DNA of 64,000 bases from Atrichornis clamosus (lineage: Eukaryota; Chordata; Aves; Passeriformes; Menuridae): the NCBI GenBank assembly GCA_013400975.1, contig WBMZ01012100.1:1-64000 (forward strand). The letters run 5' to 3'. A model generated the notes under the pieces. It was not told where the DNA came from. It worked only from the letters and a program-made list of their open reading frames with translations, and searched no databases. How positions within the stretch are numbered: the first letter of the stretch is position 1; each line of letters opens with the position of its first letter. Both the position numbers and the translations under genes were made by a program. Below are positions 56,901-64,000 of this stretch, in pieces.

Positions 56901-59900
56901 AATTAAAAAAAAAAAAAAGAAAAAATACTTCACTAAAACCATTTCAGAAGCTAATAAATAAAAACAAGCCAGTTCCTAAGAAAATGTCTTTAATTTTCAT
57001 GTTATGGAAATACATATTTTGTTTTTATTTCCATGATACAAAAATTTAAATATCAAACATTTTCTGAAATCTACCAATGCAGATCCTTTTTTAAACAAAT
57101 AAAGGGCTGGTGCAGTTAGCAGGTTTATCACAGGTACCAAAAACCATTTTTTTACAAAATCAGGACTTAAAAGTGGAAACAAGAGATGTGAAAACAAAGA
57201 AGAACTACCTCCCACTAGGAAATTAATGTTTGAGAAACTTTTACGTTACGGTTTTTTGAAAGAGTAAGGTATGTGTAAAGCTGGTATTTAGATGAACACC
57301 AGCTGCACCGGGGGTGGGGGGTAGAGAACAAAAATTCAAAGTAGTATTTCCAGATAAAGTAACGGGCAGAAAGCAATATGTGAAACTGCAGTTCTACCTG
57401 TTTCCAGAATGCTGACAGCATAGTGATACTGCCTGAAAAAAACAGCTAAATATTAGGAGAGCTGTGGTAACTCCCCAAGCACAGGAAACAGCCTAGCACA
57501 AAATCACAGAAGTGCCAGTTCTTTTTGTAGAGTTCAAAGCCAGCATGCCAAAGTAGGTGACCAAAGTACATTTAGTCTTGCTTCTTAAACCTAACATCAG
57601 TTACAACAGCAAGAATTTCACATGATCAACAACAAATCATATACGAGTTGATATACACACAAGTTAATTTGACAGTGATTGTTCAATAAACAGTTTAAAA
57701 TAATTAAACTGATTTTCAGGACACATACTGCTTTGTTAACACCACTTTATTTAAATAAAGTATGGCTTCCAAAAGATGTATTCTCTCAACTGCTTTCAAT
57801 CAATTCCACTTGTTAAGGCAGTTGTTTCCTACCATGTTTCAGGGACTTCAAAAATTCCAGTGGAACTAGTTGTGAGACTTCCTAAAAAGACAGAACCATG
57901 GAACAAAAATTAAATCAAGACTTTTTTTTTTTCTTATTTCAGAGGATATTAAGACGTATTTTCCTGTAGAGCGAGGCTCTACATATGTTACTGGCAAGTC
58001 AATATTTACAAAGAGAAACCAAGAGACTGCTTAGGAATAGAAATTATAAAAAAAAAAAGGCGGAAAAATAAATGTTAACTTCTGGTTTCTTATATAAATA
58101 GTAAATACTGTATTTTTAATCCTAGTAATTAGGTAATTTCAGTTTTGCAATCATTGGGATGATAAAGTTAAATAATATTACTTTCCCAAGTGTACTTGTA
58201 GTTATTTTTATTTAAGGCAGCTAGGACAGTGAAGAATATTTCCAGTCCAAATTAATTGCAGAATAAAGATGAATCACACTAATACCGTTAACACCTACTT
58301 CCATACTCCAAATACAGAGCCTGAATTTTATACTTGGAATTACAGTAGACACTCTTGTCATTCTGCATATGCTTACATGGCCCCACTACCCTCCTGAATA
58401 ACAAGAAGAAAACAATTTCCAAGCACAGCTTTTGAATCAGCTAAGAAAGATTTTACTGTACCAAATCAGGAGAAAGGATGCGGATCAGGACAATACCACT
58501 TTCTGGATAAAAGCTGCTAGTGCAGATACTGAAATGAAGTTTTAACTATGAATACTTGAATATACTTCAATGCAGGCAGTGTTCCAGATGACTAATACAG
58601 TATGGTCATCTGGACCAAATTAAGATATGATTTAATTTTTTATTATAGTCCAATTTCTGCAAGAATTTACTAACAAAAGGTGAAATAGAATCAACAGTAA
58701 CTAGATCAATAAAAATATTTTGAGGTTCAAATTAATGCAACCTAAGGTTGGTTATTTACCTTTTTTTGGTACAAGCTGCAATTCTTCACAAAACATAGTG
58801 AAAACAAACAGGTGAAACACAGTCATCTGGTTGTAACCTGCCTGCATTCAGTCAGACATTCAGTTCCAAGTATTTTGGCTAAAAAAATATATAGTTATCA
58901 AAATCTGAAAACACCCACCTTCACATCAACCCTAGGTGAAAAGTCTTCCACCAAATAAAGCACAATAAAGGGTTATGGTTGCAAACACCATACAGAACAT
59001 TGCATATATTAATGCATACATCAAACCAGAGTGCCTTCAGCTTTGCTTATGATATGCAAAACACATTGAGTAACCTTAACTAAAAAGTCATATTAAAAAA
59101 AGAATAGTTAAAAACTATTCAAAAAGCTTTATTTTAAGGAAGAAAGTAATCAAAAGTAATAATCAACTACATTCTGTTGGTCTCAGATTGGGTGTTGGCT
59201 GGGTCTGAGATTTTTGGGTTTGGATAGGTTTTTTTGCCTCTTGATTTTGTTTTGGGTTTTTTTGTTGGGGTTTTTTTACAGTTTTTGCATGATGAAGTCT
59301 TTGCTTTCAAGAACTTTGAATGAATGGAGTAAGTTGCTGCTACAAGTGAAGACTTTCAAGAAAACAATTTCAATTCTGTTCAGGCCTAGGAGAGTTTCAA
59401 ACAGGACAGAAAACCATGTGCACGGATGTTGTGCTTACCTGCTGGAACTTGTTCTGTCTTGATCTTTTTCAACTTTTTGGCTCTCTTCTTACCATCTGGA
59501 AGGAACTCTGCACAGGAGTCTGTCTGATCATTTTCTGGATCTTGGCCTTCTCCCTCTTCCATATCATCAGAACCAGCTTCTTCTTCAATAGGACTCATGC
59601 TTCTCTTTCCCACTGTACTGGTACCTGTAAAACTGAACACAGAAGAAAAATTATTATGAAAAAGTCAAGAATAAAAATTACATAGGTACACATTGTTGTA
59701 CATCTATTAAATGCTTATGAAGGTATAAGAATAAACTGTAGTAAGTGGTGTACCATGAAATTGCATTATCAGGAAGATCTGACAGCCAATTTATGGAATT
59801 TTATCATTATCTAATCCAATCTTATGTAGATCAGGGTATTCATTCTTTGTACTATAGATGTCTCAGGCTTAGCTGCTATTCTGAAGGGATCACTCACATG

Positions 59901-62900
59901 AAATGTAATTAAATCACTTCTCTGTCCCCGCGTGGTTTGAAATTTTATTCTCGTAGTTATGCAAGCTCTTGTAAAGTGCTGTCAATAGATACCAAGTTAT
60001 ACACAATGGAAGCCTCAAACACATCTTGATATTGAAGGATTCTACATGTTAACTTCATCCTCTCTCCTGGAACTACAGGTAGTTTTAAAAGCATTTACGT
60101 ATAAAGGCAGAGAAAACCATCAAGCTCCGTCCATAAACTTTAAATCTGGCTTTCAAGTGAAGAGTCCTATTATTCATGGGGCTGGTAAAGCAAAAAGCAC
60201 AAAAAATTGCAACTCATTTCATTAGTAGTATTTGAATGAAGTCTGACTAACACAGTATAAAGATGAACTCAGAACTCCACTCAGCACACACTGAAATAAC
60301 ACTGCACAGGCTTTTGTTCCACTGGAATGCTATTGTTAAATTTTCTTAAAAGACAAATGACAATATTAAAATCCAATTAGCATGAGTATAAAAAAGAATG
60401 CAGTAGCAAAGGGGCTAATTAAAACCCAGTTCCCACGATGAACTTCTAGATATGTAAATACTAGCTACTTAAATGTCTAATTTAATGCTTTTAGATCAAC
60501 CAATTTTTAAAAAAGGTAGTTTTAGAATTAGGAACCTTTATTTTTCAATTAGAACTACCCAACATGGCTGTATGCATTTAAGCCATGTTCTATTCTGTGA
60601 TTTAAATAAATATTAATACTAAGTTATAAAACAAAGTTTTACAAGGTATTTCTTTCCTTGGAATCAACAGCGGAGAACTCTGGTGTTTCAATAAGGTTTC
60701 AGCTAAAGGAAGAGCTGTTCAATTTTGCAGTAGAGTTTTGGCTTTGAAATGGATTTTTTTCAGCTGAACATTTTGCAATTTAAAACAGACTCTTTCTGGG
60801 ATGTCCAAAGGCAATAAACAAACGTGAAACATATGATTACGTCTCATGCTCTTACTTCCACTTTAGGAACACAAACACTATTTACTTTGATGAATAGTTG
60901 GTTTTCCCTCCAAACAGTCACACACAGAAGGCCTTCTTGCATGATTTCTTACAAATCAGCATTTTGAGTCACACCACTACTACCACCAATTAAAAGTTGG
61001 AAGCCAAAAAGCTCGATAGAACTGTTTATCCTACAAACACACTTCAATATTGCAAAACAGGCAAAAACTAGAGTTGGAAAGAAAAAAAGTCTAGTGAAGA
61101 AAGAGCATTTAGGAAATTAAAAACTACTGTATTTAAAAAATTATTTTTCAGAAAAGCTTGCAAGAATTCTACTTTGGGGACAGCCATTCTGAAAAGTACG
61201 TAAGGAAGAAAAAACTCAGGAGCCATAAATTATGATCCCAAGATTTCTTAGGACAAGTTATGAACACTTGGCTCTCAGAAGGGAACTTGCACTCACTGTA
61301 GGAAGAAGATCCCTTCTTGAATGGTCTTATGGCTGAATTTAATTTTTTTCATCTTAAGACTCCTGCAAAGTTATTGCAAATAAACAAGTTCTTGACCTCA
61401 GTGCACATTTAGCTGTGTATCAAAATACAATATAAAAATTAATTTTAGGCCTGAGGGTCCTCCTGCAGATACCTTAAGGGCAAAAACAAAAACGCCACCA
61501 AAAAGTGGCAGCACAAAATACAAAATAAACATATTTTATAAGCAAGAACCATTGATTTCTTGCTTTCTCCCAAAATAATTTTGTTTTACATTCATTCATT
61601 AATTGCATGGCTTCTTGATGGGTATGGGTTAATTTTTTTCTACCTTGTTCTTCTGTAACCTAAAATAAGATGCAAGATTACAGCAGTATTATTTACTTAG
61701 TAGTAATGAGTATGGCTGCATATACGAGTTAGAGCACTACTCAGAGCAAAGTTCAGTTTTCTAATTAAAACAGTTATTCCGGATGTGTCCACATGTCTGC
61801 CTCAGCTTCCTCATCAGGTTGAGAAACAACTGAACAAAGTTAAAGACTCAAACACACTAACAGCCCTCAGTAGCTGTCCAATGCAGATGGACTTCTTTTA
61901 TGATCCTCAACTGTTTGGATACCTGAACCCTTTAGAGACACAGATTTACATCACCCATTACCTATGGAACGGTTTCAAAACACACCTGTACAACAGCTAT
62001 CCAAGCAATAATTTGATTTATCAACCATTTATGTAATAAACCAAAAGAATCATCAGTAGAAACATTTGAACATTTCAGAAATTAGATAATCTTTGGCAAA
62101 ATGAAGACAGTCAGGGAAGTGGTGGTACAAACAGCACCCTGAATTCACAGAATATGCAGCACTCATACTTTTAGGTAGAAAATTTGTAAGGCAAAGTGAC
62201 ATATCACTTTCTTGTGATACTTCATACTAGTCTTTTGCCATTGGCCGTACTCTATTTTACTATTCCTAGATGATGATCAGGAAAATTAGAATAAGTACAA
62301 ACAGAACAGGATACCCAGTTTTACATAGAGCATACCCTATTTGACTTTTCGTGCTATGTTTTAACACTATTTTGCTAAGGAAAAGCTCTTAAACCCATGC
62401 ATTTAACAGTCATGGCAGAGCTGGCAGGCAGTCATTTGCTAAGCACAACACAGCCACTTCCATCTGCTTCCTAAGTGTGTTCTGAATAACAACAGCTTTA
62501 CACAAGGGGATCTTATTTACTACTTAAAGTTTTATCAAATGCACCAGTTTTTCTGTGCTTCTCCATCTCACATTAATAATTAGGCATATTTCCATTGAAA
62601 TAAATTTTTATACTTAACAGTAGTATTAAATTATATGCAAGGGATATATATTAATTATAAGTAATTTTACCTTAATACTATTAAACTATTTTCTGAAGAG
62701 CAGTTCCTCTACAATATGGGACTACAGTTTTTACAGCAAGGCAGGAATTAAAGAACCTTTGTTACATATTTATCAATCTGTCAATTTAAGACTAAAGTTC
62801 CTTACAAGAAATACCCAACTTCATTACTGAATGAAAAAGTAGCCAGGACATGTTGTCATCATGGAGACGAACAACTATTCTGCAGCTGTGCTCCTTGGCA

Positions 62901-63617
62901 GAAGCTGATGCAGCAAGCTTATTAAATAATAAATAAATAAAGGATGTAGTAACATGAAGCTATTATAAGGGATCAGCTGCTAGATACATCACAGGACTGA
63001 GTGCTCAACTAGATATGACTTCAATTAACCTGGACAAATATACACAGATATACATGCACATGTATATACTTGTCCTGATTGTTTATATAAATATTGTTAT
63101 TATATTTTATATTAAAATTATATATAATGTATAAAATATACACATTTTAATATACTTTTAATTATTTTTATATATCTTTGTCTGGAAACAAAATGTTCAT
63201 CTTGAGTGAAATGAAAGACCACATGGTTTACAGTTCCATGTAATATCTAACCAGATCACACTTCAGAGGAAGCATTTACAAAAGATTAGTTGATAAAAAA
63301 ATACAATATAACTAGTAACAAATAAAATTCAAAAAGACCTGTATGGAAGAGAATTTGGTACAGAACCAAATAACTTTATTAATGGAACAAGAAGAGAACA
63401 AAAATTTATGTAACATCAATTACAAAAGAAGATCTGTCAACAAAAGAAAGGCTGCTATCCAAGGCTATCAAAATGTTGATCATGTAAAAACAAAAAGCTG
63501 CTTCTTGTGGAATTTTACAGCACTAGATGAAGAAAATATATTAAAAAATTTCTAGGAGAGTAAGTGCTTAGGCCAACACCTCATTGGGGTATGTCAAACT
63601 TTTAAGGAAAGAATTCA
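50713..63617 (-). CDS. Spliced gene for an uncharacterised helical protein (3' part)
   Basis: Fifteen exons joined by AG/GT borders read in one phase from 63,617 to a TAA at 50,713-50,715 and give about 477 residues; the 5' end is beyond the window. Exons (high to low): 63580-63617, 61644-61659, 61297-61332, 59439-59624, 58919-58944, 58760-58841, 57833-57881, 57398-57432, 56608-56784, 56218-56372, 54420-54488, 54267-54310, 52791-53021, 51615-51665, 50713-50953. Roughly residues 30-95 are disordered: an acidic run ([15 protein letters not shown]), then a basic, nuclear-localisation-like run ([12 protein letters not shown]). Residues from about 105 onward are leucine- and aromatic-rich and mostly helical, without signal peptide or clear membrane segments. 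A further upstream exon may be 63764-63794, whose phase also fits. I do not recognise the family, so role and partners are unknown; a nuclear protein is inferred from the basic run. The largest exons are the most secure; the three tiny exons and the 54.2-54.5 kb pair are least secure. Confidence 0.8.
51615..51665 (-). CDS. Exon of the minus-strand gene (51 nt)
   Basis: Acceptor CATGTGTTTCAG and donor CTCAG|GTCAGC bound 51 nt reading [16 protein letters not shown], phase 2 at both ends. A competing frame of the same DNA reads [18 protein letters not shown] but would put a stop at once into the last exon. Confidence 0.7.
52791..53021 (-). CDS. Exon of the minus-strand gene (231 nt)
   Basis: The acceptor TTTAATTTCAG is good. 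The exon reads [20 protein letters not shown], then a leucine-rich helical run ([17 protein letters not shown]) and [16 protein letters not shown]. The donor GCTAG|GTTGTG is non-consensus at +3 but keeps phase 2. Without splicing the frame stays open to a TAA at 52,748. The amphipathic pattern strongly suggests real protein. Confidence 0.8.
54267..54310 (-). CDS. Candidate exon of the minus-strand gene (44 nt)
   Basis: Acceptor GGTGCCCAG and good donor CATG|GTAAAC bound 44 nt reading [14 protein letters not shown] in phase 0 to 2. The intron before it would be 109 nt. Depends on which donor is used in the preceding exon. Confidence 0.5.
54420..54488 (-). CDS. Exon of the minus-strand gene (69 nt, 3' border uncertain)
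   Basis: The acceptor is TTGGTCTCAG and the reading [15 protein letters not shown], in phase 0 as needed. The donor is either CAGTG|GTAAAA (used here, phase 0, joining to 54267-54310) or AAAAA|GTAACT at 54,366/54,367 (phase 2, joining directly to 52791-53021). Both keep the frame, so two isoforms are possible. Confidence 0.6.
55080..55525 (+). mobile_element. CpG-rich segment ending in a CR1-like 3' tail
   Basis: The last 90 bp (GGACTCGACGATCCGTCTGG, then CTTCCAGCTCAGGATATTCT and GTGACTCAATGA) match the 3' end of avian CR1 elements in plus orientation. The 350 bp before it are very GC- and CpG-rich (for example GGGGCGGCGGCCGCACCGCC) and may be the rest of the element or an older CpG island it landed beside. 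The segment sits in the 1.7-kb intron between two exons of the minus-strand gene. Frames of 100 to 139 codons over it are composition artefacts. Confidence 0.65.
56218..56372 (-). CDS. Exon of the minus-strand gene (155 nt)
   Basis: A strong acceptor (TTTTGCTTTCAG) opens 51 codons reading [20 protein letters not shown] to [10 protein letters not shown], ending ATTCAG|GTGATT in phase 0. If the donor were ignored the frame would read through to a TAG at 56,128, giving a possible alternative short C-terminus. Content is clearly coding-like, with many aromatic residues. Confidence 0.8.
56608..56784 (-). CDS. Exon of the minus-strand gene (177 nt)
   Basis: It ends with a strong donor (GCAG|GTATGT). 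The acceptor is probably ATTGTCATAAG, just after an in-frame TAA, giving 58 full codons in phase 1. It reads [20 protein letters not shown] and ends [11 protein letters not shown] shorter version could use the acceptor TACAAATCAG about 50 nt downstream, in the same phase. Confidence 0.75.
57398..57432 (-). CDS. Exon of the minus-strand gene (35 nt)
   Basis: A strong acceptor (GCTGTTTTTTTCAG) and donor (ACAG|GTAGAA) bound 35 nt reading [11 protein letters not shown]. Joined to the previous exon it makes [17 protein letters not shown]. Phases 2 and 1 agree with the neighbours. Confidence 0.65.
57833..57881 (-). CDS. Exon of the minus-strand gene (49 nt)
   Basis: Acceptor TCTGTCTTTTTAG is strong; the donor is CATG|GTAGGA. 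In the phase required by its neighbours (1 to 2) it reads [15 protein letters not shown]. Another frame reads [16 protein letters not shown] and looks protein-like too, but does not fit the phases on either side. Confidence 0.65.
58760..58841 (-). CDS. Exon of the minus-strand gene (82 nt)
   Basis: Acceptor CTGAATGCAG and donor AAAAAAAG|GTAAAT bound a segment reading [20 protein letters not shown] and on to LQLVPKK. It starts in phase 0 and ends in phase 1. The hydrophobic, aromatic-rich content starts the helical part of the protein. Confidence 0.75.
58919..58944 (-). CDS. Candidate 26-nt exon
   Basis: It reads FSPRVDVK and ends with a strong donor (GAAG|GTGGGT). The phase-1 start and phase-0 end fit both neighbours. 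The following intron would be only 77 nt, short but feasible in birds. The gene can also be read without it, by shifting the acceptor of the next exon four bases to GCAGGCAG|GT, so it may be skipped or absent. Confidence 0.5.
59439..59624 (-). CDS. Exon encoding acidic and lysine-rich disordered segment
   Basis: This 186-nt exon has a good acceptor (TTCAGTTTTACAG) and an excellent donor (CAGCAG|GTAAGC), phase 1 at both ends, 62 codons. The product begins [15 protein letters not shown], continues acidic ([16 protein letters not shown]) and ends basic ([15 protein letters not shown]). The SP sites and mixed charge suggest a phosphorylatable linker with a nuclear localisation signal. Frame and composition are clearly coding-like. 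No known domain was recognised. Confidence 0.85.
59640..61296. other. Intron of the minus-strand gene
   Basis: Between two exons I see no further convincing coding segment on either strand, nor any recognisable mobile element. Confidence 0.5.
61297..61332 (-). CDS. Candidate exon of the minus-strand gene (36 nt)
   Basis: It reads [11 protein letters not shown] between an acceptor AAATTCAG and the donor ACA|GTGAGT. Phase 1 at both ends fits the large exon downstream, giving a joined serine/threonine-rich stretch that leads into the acidic segment. A stronger acceptor lies 30 nt upstream (ACTTTGCAG) but would bring a stop into this frame. Confidence 0.5.
61644..61659 (-). CDS. Candidate 16-nt microexon
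   Basis: Acceptor CTTATTTTAG and donor CAAG|GTAGAA bound only 16 nt (GTTACAGAAGAACAAG) reading VTEEQ. Phase 0 at the start and 1 at the end agree with both neighbours. Microexons this small are real in vertebrates but easily imagined by eye. Confidence 0.4.
61660..63579. other. Intron of the minus-strand gene, with AT-rich tract
   Basis: Non-coding by inspection. The part at about 63,083-63,175 is a low-complexity run of T and A with almost no G or C. A 22-nt open segment near 62,675 bounded by CTCTTCAG and AAG|GTAAAA was rejected because it brings a stop in the needed phase. Confidence 0.5.
63580..63617 (-). CDS. Candidate exon of the minus-strand gene (38 nt)
   Basis: Acceptor AAAATTTTCAG and donor GAG|GTGTTG bound 38 nt that read [12 protein letters not shown]. 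It starts in phase 1 and ends in phase 0, matching the next candidate exon. The call rests on splice sites and phase only. Confidence 0.4.
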
Positions 63618-63763
63618 CTGAAAATTTTGTTCCACAATTTTCCAAATTACACATTTGTGGCAGACCTCAAACTTCTTCATGAGACAACAGCAAATCAGCT
63701 TTCTGCATTTACTGTTTCCCATAAGCTGCCACCATTACCATCTGACTAGAATGGGTGAAGTAC

Positions 63764-63794
63764 CCAAAACACAATGTTCAGTGAGACACCTCCT
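63764..63794 (-). CDS. Possible further 5' exon of the minus-strand gene
   Basis: A strong pyrimidine-rich acceptor (TTTTGTTTCTGCCAG) precedes a 31-nt open segment (phase 0 to 1, reading RRCLTEHCVL) with a mediocre donor GG|GTACTT. The end phase fits the exon at 63580-63617. An alternative donor further on (GATG|GTAATG) would break phase. Weakly supported. Confidence 0.25.
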
Positions 63795-64000
63795 CTGGCA
63801 GAAACAAAACTAGGACTTAGTACTTCTTTGCAGCAAACTCAAGGTGCAGTAAGAATTTTCAGACTATTTAATACCGACTTAACTATAGACCTAAACCTTA
63901 GCCACATGGAAGCTGGTGCCAGGACAATCTTCAAAGCTCCTCATCTCTTCACAGCATGTACTCCCAAGTTTTCCTAAGTACAGCAGTTCAATTAAACTCA

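Noticed and set aside
50713..57432. Assigning the helical exons to the Nse5-like SMC5/6 cofactors (SIMC1/SLF1 type)
   Set aside because: Some short helical strings felt similar, but their order along the protein did not agree with what I know of that family and no signature motif is present. I left the gene unnamed.

Overview
The window looks like nuclear DNA from a bird. It is AT-rich, has no prokaryote-style gene packing, and carries three fragments of CR1 non-LTR retrotransposons. Two of these have the typical avian CR1 3' end, with a doubled CATAGAAT octamer or a GGTTGGAAGGGACC core. Almost all long open frames are chance frames or internal exons. The only gene that can be built convincingly is made of short exons with splice sites.

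Layout. Bases 1-230 are the edge of a CpG island, probably a promoter or first exon of a gene lying mostly outside the window. From 230 to about 39,600 the DNA is intergenic or intronic, with no exon chain I could support. It holds a perfect 69-bp tandem duplication (7,946-8,085), an isolated CpG-rich island (about 11,045-11,300), a CR1 fragment (26,680-26,800), simple repeats and a small GC-rich patch near 34.5 kb. At 39,633-40,397 (+) is an open frame of 254 codons, too long to be expected by chance in this composition, with a poly(A) signal 300 bp downstream. Another CR1 fragment lies at 43,962-44,095.

The right quarter (50.3-63.8 kb) contains the 3' part of a multi-exon protein-coding gene on the minus strand. 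I traced fifteen exons, from 63,617 down to a stop codon at 50,713, with AATAAA at 50,354-50,359. Reading phase is kept across all fourteen junctions. They encode about 477 residues: an acidic, then lysine-rich disordered segment that looks nuclear, followed by about 370 residues of mostly helical, leucine-rich sequence. Three exons are very short (16, 26 and 35 nt). I do not recognise the protein family. The 5' end lies beyond the right edge. A CpG-rich segment ending in a CR1 3' tail (55.08-55.53 kb) sits in one of its introns.

Limits: exon calls come from reading splice sites, frame and amino-acid texture by eye. No database search, transcript evidence or conservation was available.
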